Assembly: GCF_030867145.1 (NCBI RefSeq)
Contig: NC_134418.1
Coordinates: 59,619,682-59,683,681, forward strand
DNA length: 64,000 bases
Direction of reading: 5' to 3'
Source: Opisthocomus hoazin
Lineage: Eukaryota; Chordata; Aves; Opisthocomiformes; Opisthocomidae
The notes below the pieces were generated by a model. It saw nothing but the letters and a program-made list of their open reading frames with translations. It searched no databases and was not told where the DNA came from. Made by a program: the position numbers and the translations under genes. Position 1 is the stretch's first letter. Every line of letters begins with the position of its first letter. Below, one piece after another: positions 35,701 to 48,200 of this stretch.

Positions 35701-37937
35701 TAGAAGGGACTGAGCATTTATTTGCTTCTCTAAACTTCTTGTATGAAATATTGTTTAATTGCTACCATTGCTGCTGATTTAAAAAGTATGCATAATACCC
35801 ATTATGAAAGATGCACGTTGCGTGTTTGTGATTAACGCTCATAGTGTTTGCTTTGGTTGTAACCCTCAGTGTGTTTTCACTTCAAGTGCAGGCTTAAGCA
35901 ATGCATTAATTTCACCGTATTTTTAGAAGATGGTCAGCTTTGTTGTTTCCGTAGCTATGGAGCCCACGTAAGGAAGCCATGGCCTTCCATTACCCAGCTG
36001 TTGGGCTAAACCCCTTCTGGAATCCCCATCATGTCCAGCTGTTAGGGTCAGATAGCTTCAGAGGCAAGTGTAATGCTGCCTTGGCAGGGGGTCTCCACGA
36101 GGACACATATCACTTCTGAAGGAGCAACGTGGGCCTCAGAAGCTCCGTTTGATTTTGTTTCAAGGGATGCTGGCAAAGCTGTGGAAGCCCCAAAATTGCC
36201 CTTACGGGCTGGTCATCCGCTTCCGAAAGACCAGTTTTTGATAATGCAGATGGGCATGGGATTTTCCTCAGTAAGCTGTGCCAGGGCTTGGTGAGTAAAT
36301 AAAAAAGCAAAACACAGAGATCAGTAACTCTGGGAGACTGGATGTATTTATGGGAAACAGACCTGTGTATTCCATGTGAAAGAGAAGCAAACCTGGTGTC
36401 GTTGGCCAGATGCTCGGCAAGAGCGAGATTATCCTTCATAACTGGAAAATATTTTATCTTTTTAAAAGTGAGCACCGATGTTATATTATTTTTATATGCC
36501 AAAGGACCCTGTTCTACAGGCACACATTCAGAAGGTTCTTAGATTTGATAAATTTGAGAGCGAGTAAGCCTTGCAGTGGTACTGCTGATACCAGATATAG
36601 ATCACACAGATACGAACTGCATTATCTAGAGCATTTTTATTCTGATTTTGAGTTGTGACGTCATGGGCAAGCCTGGGAAACTGTTGATGCAAATTAGGAC
36701 GTAGGGCTGAGGTCATAATCTGTTGATATCTCAATTCTCTACAAGCGAAATAGTTATGGCAGCTATTTCTTTGGGCCACTCTTTGTCTGCCTCCTATATT
36801 TAGGGTGTCAAGTCACTGCAGGAGGAGACTGCCTCTTTCTAGGTGTGTGAATACTTAGCTCTGATCTTGTTTTTGGTTTATATGGCACAAATAGCAAGTA
36901 TTTGTCAATAGTGACAAATGTAAAAATTTGTCTTCGTTTCCAGTTCCTAAAATGGTAGTGGAGGTATCAAACAGTGTCTACAAAACAGAAGGTGCAGGCT
37001 TTGAGCGTGGATATTGAGGGGAAGAGACAGCTTTGTGGGAGCCTTGCTGAAAGAAAGACTGTGCTTGGGGAGAAGGAGGGGAGGTTTGGAAGGGATGAAG
37101 GAGAAACTGCCCCTCGTTGAGGGAGGAGGAATGCCTGGGGATGAGGTGTTGCATAAAATCCTCAGCAGAGGAGTGAGAGGGCATTTAAGGCTGAGGATCA
37201 GGAGCGGGGTCACTGGCAGTGCTGGCCACGTTATTTTACAGGCTGGTGACACTGCCAGCAGCGCCGGTATTGCTTTGGCCTGAACTCATTCCTGGTTAAG
37301 TATCGGCACTGAAGAGGGCCGCCTAGGTCTCACCTCTCCTCTGGGCAGAGGATTCGGGCAGGCACCTCCAGCACGTGATGCATCCTGCTTGGGGTCTACA
37401 CCACCCTCTGGAGATGCCTCCGTCTCCTGAGCAGAGGGGGAGCCCGGGATGAGTGGGTGTCCACCTTACAGTATTGGTTCCTATGTGGTGATGAATGAAA
37501 TGGTTCCTCTCACCCATGTCAACACCGTTCCTTCCCCAACTAGAGGCTTTCACAACCCAGAAGGTAATGGACAAAAGCCAAGACTGAAAACAAAACAGGC
37601 TTTTCACACTGTATTTTTACCTGATTTATTTATGTTTTGAGTAGAAGTGTGTCAGCATTTTCAGGAAAGACAACAAGTAGACTGTTCCATCCCATTGACA
37701 GTCTGATTTTTGCAGATTTCTGCACTCTTGTTTTTTTACAACGGGAAGGAATTTGGAAATTTTTTTTATTCTTGTAATACATTTTTTTTCATGACAATCT
37801 ACAAGTTTTTCCTGCCTGGTGTTGTTTGTTTGAAAAGCAATTGTTCCTGGCTTTTTATTTCACTTTTTTGTGACGGCACTCACCCACCTTGTCCTATAAA
37901 AATTAAATCAGATGGATCATGTCAGAGATCAGCTGAG

Positions 37938-37991
37938 CTGGGATGAGGTATATCCTTTCTTAATCTGGGATGAGGTATATCCTTTCTTAAT
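37938..37991. repeat. 27-bp perfect tandem duplication
   Basis: Two identical 27-bp units stand head to tail, each starting CTGGGATGAGG and ending CTTTCTTAAT. A third partial start (CTG) follows. Complete identity suggests a young duplication that may vary in copy number between individuals. Confidence 0.9.
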
Positions 37992-38849
37992 CTGCAATGC
38001 TGTTGTAAAACTTTCACAGTTCCTAAGAAGACATTGTTTGAACGAGCAAAAAGGGGTAAGTCACGTTAATCGGAGGACTTGTATGAGTAGTGATAGCTTC
38101 TTTGCATTGAAATATGAGCCTAACTTACCTAGAAGAAAACGTTCTGGCTCTGCACAGGCTTTGCTAGACCGCGCATTCAAAACACATTTCTTTCAGGACC
38201 TTTTCCTTCACTGTAGTTCAGAATTGCCTTAGTGGGTGCACATTTTGAAATACACCTGCCTTGATTATACAAAGGGACACAAATTTTCAGGAGGCAACCT
38301 TGAGGAGCAACCAGTGTTGGCTTAACTCTGCTACTGGTGATAACTACAGAAATTATACCATTGATTTCAGTGGGAACAGAATTCAGGTAGCCATAAGTAC
38401 TTCTGGAAATGTTACCCCACATTTTTAATCAGTTGTATTTAACTAAAACAGTTAATAAAAAAAACCCAAAAGATAAATAATAATAATAAGCAAGCTCCGA
38501 CTGCTTAAAAAAGGGAAAATCCCTTAAAATCACGTAAAATAAAACCTGCTTTTTTGTAAACAGGCAATACTGAGTAAGCAGGAATTCATGGTCCCATTTA
38601 GATGTTAATTGTACTTGAATATTTGAATGAGGATTGGTCATAGGCCTAAAACACCGAAATACTTTAAAACATATTCATAAATAATCATTCCTTATACATC
38701 ATAATTGTTCTTACTGCATGTCAAAAACATGGACTTCTGTATTCCCCAAAGAAAAATGAGGGATTACTTTTGCTTTCCGCACAAAAATAGTAAAAATAAA
38801 GAATTAGCACCACCCTTGAGGGAGTGCCTGGAATACTACCAAATTGTTC

Positions 38850-38855
38850 TTTATT
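38850..38855 (-). terminator. MTTP: candidate MTTP polyadenylation signal
   Basis: TTTATT on the + strand reads AATAAA on the MTTP strand, 217 bases after the MTTP stop codon. A GT-rich stretch (GGGTGGTG on the minus strand) follows within 40 bases, as expected downstream of a cleavage site. Other TTTATT words lie further on (near 37.63 and 37.85 kb), so a longer 3' UTR is possible. Confidence 0.45.
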
Positions 38856-39071
38856 TGCCTTAGCTTTGTACTTTACAAAAGTCTTAAATATAGGTTAATA
38901 TGTAAACACTGTGCACGCACTGAGAGTTTGATCCCAGCCTGTTGAAATCAATGGCAAATTTCCCATTAACTGCAGCAGTACAAGACCAAGCTCCAGGTTA
39001 GTACGTTACGTACAAGCCGAAGTCATTGAGGGAGCCACGGACTCAGGAAAGCAAAAGCTCAGGTGCTCATT

Positions 39072-39240
39072 TCAAAACCAGCTGCTGGAGGAATCAGACT
39101 TTGCGTCGAAAACCTTCTTGCACATGTTGGAGTTTTCTTGATGGAGAGGGTATTCATTACCTGCCAACAGTTCTGCTTTCCCTCTCTGTGCAGTGTACCG
39201 TCTGCCGGACGGTAGACTTTCATACTTCGTCACCTGACGC
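39072..39240 (-). CDS. MTTP: MTTP coding exon 18 (terminal)
   Basis: 169 bases including the TGA stop (residues 838-893). It contains [15 protein letters not shown] and ends SSSSWF, as in other vertebrates. The protein is one residue shorter than human MTTP if exon 1 supplies 20 residues. The acceptor is CTTTGCAG. Confidence 0.96.
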
Positions 39241-42200
39241 CTGCAAAGACACAACGTGGTGATCTGGCATTCGCAAATTTATGCAAAATCTGTACCCTGT
39301 AGCTGAGGCTAGAGATAAACACTTTACATACAGACGAGATCACACTTCCACAGTGCGTAGGTACAAGCAGAAGATGTTTTTGTATCTACAGAATAACAGA
39401 TATTTTTTCTTAGGATTTCCCAGAGACCCTCGAGTTCTTTACTTTCTCTCAGGCTTACCATCTTTTGGATCAGAAAAGCCTGAATGGAAATCTGGCACAG
39501 GCTCTGCAAATGTTATCACCCTTAGGTCTTAGCAAATAGGGATTAGGAGGGAGTAGTAAACTTCTCACATGGCAATGCAATTACTACTCTGGCTGCTGGA
39601 AAGGATCTTTTTTACCTTATTGTGCAGTTGTTTAGCTTTCCGGAAAGTTTGGTGCCTTAATAAAATATGATAGAACACGATGGCTGCAAGAACTTAACAC
39701 ACCAGGTACTTTTGCTGACATTAGTAAAGAGCAGATGATGAAGAAAACTGTCAACTTCAGCTAGTTTACGGCTATGCGCTTCCTCTCTCAACAGCGTAAT
39801 AGAGAACTACTGCTGGCACAGCTTTAGGTCACTGTCAGAACTGATTGTACACGAGGGAACCAGTGTCCTGCCACTTCAGTTCCAAAACCAAATTAAAAAA
39901 TGAGACTAAAGTGCACGTTTGGAGCAAGTTGTGATCTTCAGAAACGTCCTTTCTCAATCTCAGGGGTGAGGGACAGGGAAGAAGAGGTTAGCAGAGAGTT
40001 TGGTACGCGTAACAGCCAACACTGCACCTTATTGTGTTAGGCTGAAATTTGACCTCTGTTGTTAATCTCTCATGGCTGTGAACACCAAAAGTTTAAGATT
40101 CAGGAGCCGGCTGAAACGACACCTCATAAATTGCGTGCTCTTATATCTTACCTGAATGGAGACTCCACTCTGTCCATCTGCATGCAGACTAAAAATGGGT
40201 ACTGTGAAAACTGCACCGTGGAGATGAAGTCTAATGTCGTTTCTACTTCCAAAGTGGTTTCCATACCAGTTTTTACAAAGAAGGAATCCACCTCGGTGTT
40301 ACCAGTTAGAAACATGGCTACCCTGCAAATAAAGTCAGGCATTACAGTTAATTCAAAACACATTAAGAAAGAGGAATTTAGATTGCGAGCAGTCCTACCA
40401 TCCATACATAAAATCTGCCCTCAAGAGCCTGTTCTTCAAGCAAAGGTATATAAGTTCAGATGAGACCAGAGGGAACTGATATTACTGAGGCGGAAAGGAA
40501 AAGTGAAGTACAAACATTCTCCCATACAGGTAACTGTTATTTAATTTTAACTCATCTGCAATGTCTTTTATATTTAAATTCTTCTCATTGGGACTACCGG
40601 GGCTCAGGAGCCTGAGCTCTCTACAACTATAGCACGCGCTGTGAGTATCTCACCGGTTCTTGACACTGGTTTTGGATTCCCTGTACCACAGGCTGAACTC
40701 CATCCCTCCTGAGATGTCAATGGCGAGGCCACCCAGGAACTCTGCGCTGGCGCTCGGCCCAGACTGCAGCTGAAACTCCTAGAGCCATCAGAAAGCACAG
40801 GTAACACCCCCCCCCCCCCCGTTACTGACTGCAGACCTCAGTTGTTTCCTTACGCAACATGTCGTTTTGCAGGAACAAAAAGGAACAGAGGGCTTTGCTG
40901 AAAGGGTGGACAAAACACCTCTGATGTACCTCGCTCCCCAGAAAATGGGCTGAGGCTGAGATGAGGCACCTTGCATTCTTCCAGAGGCTAATGCACCTTA
41001 ATTGCCACCACAAATTTGCATTTAATGTATTTGCCATCAGCCATCGAGTGTGCTCATGGCTTCTTGAAATCTCTGTGGCTGGTCTGGAAAGGCATCACAC
41101 GGAGTCCGTTTCGGAAGTGATAATATAGCTCAGGGTCGTGGCAGCTCATTACTTTTAAGTTTTGACGCACAGCCAAGATTTTAAGGTTCACTGAGCTTGG
41201 CAATCTGACTCACGTTATACAGTTGTCCTGCCTCTCTAAGAACTAGTGGATTAATTCACTGTTTTAAAAGAATCATTAATTCAGGGAAAGTCTATTTCGA
41301 TCACGTCCCTTGTGTACAGGACACTTCCTCCTCTCTCCCAGCTGGTTTTCTCACTCCTTCCAGGTTTCTATGCCTGTGGTATTTTCAGCACCTCTAATGG
41401 TGCAGGCTTTTGTAGGATGTGTGAATACCCAATTTCCTCCCCCATTCTGATATCCAGGCACCTTAAAAGTCTCTCTTGTCTTCTTAGTTACTCAGGAGCC
41501 CAGTGCTTCCAGCTAATGCTGTCCCAGGATTTAAGAAAGGAGCAAGCAGAGACAGTGTGGTTTCCTAATCCCTACAGCAAAGAGCAACATTTGGGGAGGC
41601 TTTCATTCAGGCCCTTAAAGTTTTCCTGCCGTAATCCAGGACTTGGATAGTTATGGTGGCTGTGTATGGTTACTTCACCTTTTAAGGTAAATAAACAATT
41701 TCTGAAACAACCTCCCTGGCAGAACCAATTTGGCAGTCAGTTGCTGCTGAAGTGAGCACCAGATTTAACGTAAGAATGCAGTGGGCTGGCTGTGGTTTAT
41801 AAATCCAGCACGCCCCCAGCACGCGTGGTCATGTTGTCCTCCAATTTCTTATTTTCACCCAAGTAAAAATCACAGGTTGGAATTGTGGCCTTTCTGAAAT
41901 CAAAGGGAGTTTTTCTATTGGCTGCAGTGGGGCAAGGAACACTTTCCTTGTTGGTATGTTTAGGTTTGGAGATAAAGCTTGTTTTACTATATTTTACTTT
42001 GCTTTTAATTGGGACTGAATTGGTGGGTAGCTGTTAACGAGCAAGGAGGTAACAGTATACATTCTGGCAGAGACATGTACACACAACCAGAGGAGCAGGT
42101 ATTTTTAGATGCATTGTCAAATCACACCTAATAATGTTAGAGTAGGCTTGGTCTGCAGTGCTTGCACAGTTTACGGCTTTAAAGGCTACCTAGAATGAAG

Positions 42201-45200
42201 TCAGGTTTGTCACTGAAACCAGCAGAGAAGCTAAAGAGCCCTTGCCTTGTGTTTTACTAGCTCATCTATTTCCTTCTTTAGAGCTCAGTCCTGTCCTTTG
42301 CCTCGTGCAAATCCGATCCAGGCTGATGGGAGGTGTAAATCACAGGGACCCAGCCTCCTCAGGAGCAGTATTTTCATTTCCCTTCCTATTTTAAGTTTTC
42401 TATGTCACCTGCAGTGCAAAATGTGATCCGAAAGATCAGAATCAGTACTATGTTACTGTTTAAAATGCTAAAACATTGTATGTTTCAATAAAAATAAGTT
42501 TCTTTATATACTGCAGTGACAGCGCAACTGTAATGCAATGCAGAGATGGCTGAAACAGGCACTTATTTGGGAACTGGCTATCTTCCACCGGGGTCTGGCT
42601 TTCAAATGGCTTCTCTGACCTATTAATACAGTATTTAATTTCTCTGTGCTTCTGGCAGGTGTGTTGCCTAGGAGAAATATTAACACTACTGAACTTTAAT
42701 GGAGGTGACTTAGAAGTCTCAAAAACAGTTTTATGAGAGCTGTTTATTTTATAGAGGGAATTGTAACTTGTGGATGGTTACTCTTAGCCCTCAAACAACT
42801 CTGTCAGAACGGGCAATGGCTGTAAAATACACTCTAACTTCAGTTTGTGGAGTTATGTGAGAAAAGCTGTTACAGTGGTGGGCAGGAGCGTAAGCTTTAG
42901 AAGCAATACTATTAACTTGGAAATCACCTCTCCAAAATGTGTCTATTGTGATTACTGCAGTTGTAAAGTTAATGAAAGGAAGCTATTTTCCAGGGGCGGT
43001 AAGGTTATTTGGTGGATTTGACAGCACTTTGACTCAGTTTTGGTCTTTCTATGCAAAATGGTCCCTACAAACAGCAGTAGGGGAACACAAGTTTTATAAT
43101 ATTTAAAAATCCCTTTTCTGAAAATCAGACTACACCAATGCAAAAATTGCAACCCAAATATCATACAAGTTCTTTTCTGACTATTCAGTTGCCCTGTTTT
43201 TAAGCTCCTGTCTTGGCTTCCAAGGCATTCTTTTGGTGTTTGATCTCAACTGCGCTGTCTGTGTCCTAACATTTTTTGCCTGTTGTGAAATCCCACTGCG
43301 GTCACCAGTGGCACGCTGAGTTTTGGTATAGAATGGGCACTGTTTCCCCTGCCTGGTTTTCTTCTTTGAAAGAAGATAAATCCACGTTTGGCTTGGTTGT
43401 CTCCAGTATGAATTTGTAAAGGGGCTTATGTTCCAGGCAAGGCCTGTCCGTGCTGGCCAGGGAAAGGGGAGGTAGTATTCAGCTATCAAGAATCTAGATT
43501 AATTATGGCTTTCCTGCACTGTTTTTCCTCAATTCCAGTGTTACACCATTTACACCTCCATTCTGACAGTGTTTTCTGGTACAGCTGTAATCACAGTTCA
43601 AGAACTTGACAGGGGAAAGCATTTCTAATGAAGCTTGACTGGGTTATGTGGAAGTGCCCAAGGCGTGTTGATGTAGCTGCTGACCTGGAACATAGCTGTA
43701 AAACCTTTCTTAGAAAAATGTGCTGTGTTTAAAATGCAGCTCAGCCTGACGCTGTGTTCAACAGTGCTTTAAACAGTTTTTGCCTTTGGGGGGGCTAGAG
43801 GTAAGAACAAATGCCTTTTTGGTTGTGAGGCAGCAACTGTGCTAGTGGCAACCCAAGAGAGAAAGCATGGTGGGATCCCATCTCATCACACTGCTGCTCA
43901 GGCTTCCAGAGAGTCAGCGACTGACCAAAAATGTTACACCCTGATATTGTTAAAAATGGCACGCAGTCCCAGCCCTGATGTGCCCCAGACTTTTGTGAAG
44001 TTCTTCAAAGACGAGGAGTGGAGAATCTGCTGGCTGGCAGAGCTCTCGGGGTGCCCGGCCAGCTGATTCAGCTGGGGTATGTACGGAGCTTGGTACATGC
44101 ACAGCAGTTGGAAATATTTAGTTCTGTAAACACCATGCTCGTATGCTCAGGGCTGGACGTGATTATCTTTCTCATCTCCACAACCTGTTTGTTAAATAGG
44201 TCACGGTAAAGTTTTTGCCCATAATCTGCGTGTGAACTGTAAAGCATTGTTGGAATGAGCTTTAGTTCGCCAGTTTGTGCACTACGTGGGAAGCCCTCTA
44301 GACTTCTAATACCGTTATAAAGGGGCTGAGCTGGGTTCAGCATGGGGACAGCTGTCAAGTGCAGGAGATGTTTCAGTGTAATTTTGATCAGGGTGGATTT
44401 TCTCATCATCTGCTTTTGGCAATTTCTTTTGCCAAGAATTAAAGGGGAAAAGTAAAAAGTAAAGTTTGAGCCTGCAGATGTTTCATGAGCTGAGGCTGCT
44501 GCTAAATTCACAGGGTCTAAGGAGATCTCTGCTCGGAAAGAACGAAAATATCAAACCAAATGCTGGCCCTGCACTTTCAGAGACATGGCTAGATTTTTAG
44601 TCCTCCAATAATACATTATGTAGCCGGGTATATTTGTATATGAGTCTATGCTTAAGCATAAAATTAACAGATCATTTGGGGTGACAGTTGCATACAAATC
44701 ATGTAATCCTCATTTTAATTCCTGGTTTTGCCTAGCAATAAGTATTTGAAATTTGGACCTCTTAGCATTGTTCTTTGAATGTCAGTTATCTGGGAAAGTT
44801 TGAGTATCAGTAATTCATCTGTTCAGTACCTGACAGTTATTGCCTATTTGGACACAGGGTCCTTGGACAACTTGTGAAGAGGAAAGCTTAGGTGGCCACA
44901 CAGGACAATACCTTATTACAAGAAACTGTGGGAGGGGACGCCATAGCTGATAGCCATACGAGTTTTCTACAGGAAACACAGTTCAATTTGCTTTTATTCA
45001 GTGTTACTTTGCTTTCTAGAATGATATGTGTTCTCAACTTTGTTCTAGATTGCTTTTCATGTAATTTCATTCTGGTTTTTAATACCTGTGACTTTTCTAT
45101 TGCTCCCATAGTAGGAGAAGCCTACGTAACATCAATCAGGTTTATCAGCATCTAAAAGAAAGAAAATACGATGCCCTGCCGTAATGGTGTGGGGGAGGGA

Positions 45201-48200
45201 GCATCTATGCTTAAGAGACAGAAAAAGAAGCAAACAGTGTGCTGTTAGTACCTGTGAGTAATCTGTCAGGAGGACAAGTCCTTTCACCACGTTCATGGAA
45301 TCTCCAGTTGCCGAGAACATTTTAGACATTAAATCACCATACCCTTGGAAAAATGTAACTGGCCTCATTTGGACATCAAACAGAATGGCTGACATGCCAG
45401 CAAAGGAGTCCAGGTTTTCCTCGCCTTCATCAGGAGTTGCAGCTATTATGGACTCCAGACCTTGAGCTTCAATCACCACCTAAGAAGCAACAGTGATACA
45501 GAATCAATGAAAACACTCTGCCTGACCCAGGCTGTTAAGAACCCTACACATTTTCTTAGCGTCTAAGAGCCTAACTCTAATTTATGTAGTTGTAGATTAA
45601 AAAGTACAAGGTTAAGACGCAAGGGAACTAGGTGAAGCAGCTAGAAAAATGGAAAATAAAATAATCTCATGGCATGTTTTTTCCCTTTAGATGCAGGCAG
45701 AATTTGCCCATGTGCAGATCATAATCCAGAGCCTACTTTTCTTTCAAACATATTTTCCTTTATTCATATGACTATTTTCCACAGGCGGCTGGGAGGAAAA
45801 CCCAAAGATGTTATGTTATTCTATGTTATACCCAAAACAAAATTTGATTTTACAAAAATTTCAAAAGCTTTTACTAATTACATCAGATAAACAGTGCAGG
45901 CTTTGACCAGAGACAGAACTTGATATGTGATACAGAACAAAACACCTGTCTTTTTGACTGGGGCAAACATGCCTCACTGGCTGCTGTGAGTTTCTTTTTC
46001 CCCTGTTATTGGCTTGTTTTCTGCCCAGTGCAGCAAACCTTATGGTCTTAAGCATTAGCTGAATTGATTTAGAAATTGTAAGAAGAGGACCACATACTGG
46101 CTTAGTTTTTATGTACAGTGTGGCAGTTACCTGGATGGCATGAAGTTCAGCATTTCTATCAAAAATACGGATGTTCAAGTTACTTCTCCTTAGAATGCCA
46201 GAGCCTGAATAGAGGATGTCAAGGCTGTATGTGGATGATATGTCAGGCCCACCTTAATTAAAAAAGAAAGAAGGTACCTGTGACTAAACTAGTAGAATAA
46301 TCAAATGTTTGGGAATACAAACAGGGTTAAAAGGCAGTTTCATGGTTACATACGTATAATATAGCCAGAGTAGGCAGAGGAAGAGCCCATCTTGGAGAAG
46401 CGATCATAGTTATGAGCACGCATGTCCTTTAGAACTTTCCGAACTATTTTGCTGTGGTATTTCAAAACAAACAAGAACACAGAGACACAAAAATGTTACG
46501 GTACCAAAAGTATTCCTGCTCTATAGAAATACCAAATTTGAGAGAGGGTGAATTTCTCAGTAGGAAAGAGGGTCTTCAAAGCGCTCACATTTTCCCACTA
46601 AAAATCTGCCCTAACCCAGAGTCTGGTTTCCAATTTCAGCTGCTCCCTGCAGTCACAGGTAGAAAGGCAAGCAGAAGTCTTGCTTGAAAATGAATGGTGT
46701 TGAGAAGAAGAGATACTTTGGTTATTTTCATTCTAGTGCTGTGATGTTTAGAATTTTTCTGGTTTGCTGTTTTTTAAAATACAAAAGCAAGGGCCTCATT
46801 GAGAGAATTAAGACCAACAGATGATGTTTCTTACAGTAATGCAAGTTAGATGCCTAATTCTTATTTGTACCTCTGAAAATGTGAATAGCTATTAAATGAA
46901 TGCAATTGAAATGCAGAGATTTATTCTGAAATATCAATACTTAAAAATGACACAAAAATCAGATGTCCTTTTGTAATCTCCTTGAATTTTACAGTAGTAA
47001 TTAACAAGAACCTGTGTGTTCTTCAGGTTTCTGCAAAGAAGTAAGGGTGAGCAATATTTATTTATACTGAACTTAATGTACCTCGAAGGCATTTCAAATT
47101 CAAGTATATCTTGGATCATGGAGAGCATGTACTTGTTCATTTCCGGAGGCAGTTCACCGATGGAGAGCAGGATGTTTTTCACTTCCATGTAGGATGGGTT
47201 ACTGTTTAAGATGATAGCAGCTGCAGTGGTTCGCACTGTCTTTTCGTGGACTTTACGGTTCTGGTGGTATATCCTGTTCATTGTTGCCTTCACCTGGTCA
47301 GGAAACAGATTATTCAGTCAGTGCTCACATAGATGACTGGGCAAAGTATAGATTGGAATCTCATTTACAGTATCAGCTTAAGCTAGCTCCATAGCTAAGG
47401 CTAATACATAAAATATACTTTCAGCACCCTGTTTTTTGTGGTCCTTTGGGAATGCACGAGATATGTATAGCTCAGTGACCACATGGGCAAGTGGGGCATC
47501 TGTTATGTTCTCCCAGCCACAGTCCAAACACAGTCTTCTGCGATGATTTTTACAGCAGGGCTGTAAATAAGTACTGTGGCAGTGGTAACACCAAAAGAGG
47601 GATTTCCTCGACTGTTAAGGAAATAGGTAACTTAAAAAAATAAAGAACCTTGCGATTTTAATTTCTAGATAATGCCTATGGTGGCCTCGTGTCCCTGAGA
47701 AGGTTGTGACACATTTTTGTTACAGATAGGTCTATGGAGAGCCACGTAGCCCCATTGACAGAACAGCCTCCAGCATGTTTGTTGCAGTGCAGCACCCTGG
47801 CCGCTTCAGTCACAGCTACCAACCATAGGTATGAAATGGGATGCATGATAATGTAGCAGAGGCAGGACCTCATGTTCCGTTATTTTGTATATCTTCTCTT
47901 ACTCTTGGAGGCTGCAAGGTAAGACGCAGCTATTTCATCCTTCCTTACTTCATCCATTCTCCCTGGCTATGTGAAAGCACATGGAAGAAGAGGGGTTACG
48001 CAGGTGCCCAAGTGTTCCTAATGTCCTCTGTAGGGAGAGCTCTTGGTAAGGGAGCCCAGTTTTCCCTGCAGACTGCCTGCCACCTTCAATGTCTGTGTGT
48101 GACTCTGGAGCCAAAGGCTGACTGGGACTGGCAGACTGGGAGCTGGGATTTGGCAAGCAGGAATGTGTAGAGTTTTCTGGCTGGAAATGAAGTGTGTGTA

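Larger units (their letters stand above)
27638..39071. other. intergenic DNA between the convergent genes
   Basis: About 11 kb without a supported coding exon. It holds a small CpG-rich patch with a possible poly(A) signal (32.5-32.8 kb), a homopolymer cluster of G8, C, G9 at 32,463-32,480, pyrimidine-rich tracts at 32,240-32,300, a 27-bp tandem duplication at 37,938-37,991 and short AT microsatellites near 38,460-38,490. Open frames are short and lack family motifs. Part of it may be 3' UTR of either neighbour. Confidence 0.6.

Noticed and set aside
44068-44511. A 147-residue minus-strand frame in MTTP intron 15
   Set aside because: Exon 15 joins directly to exon 16 in phase with no missing residues, and this frame does not resemble MTTP.
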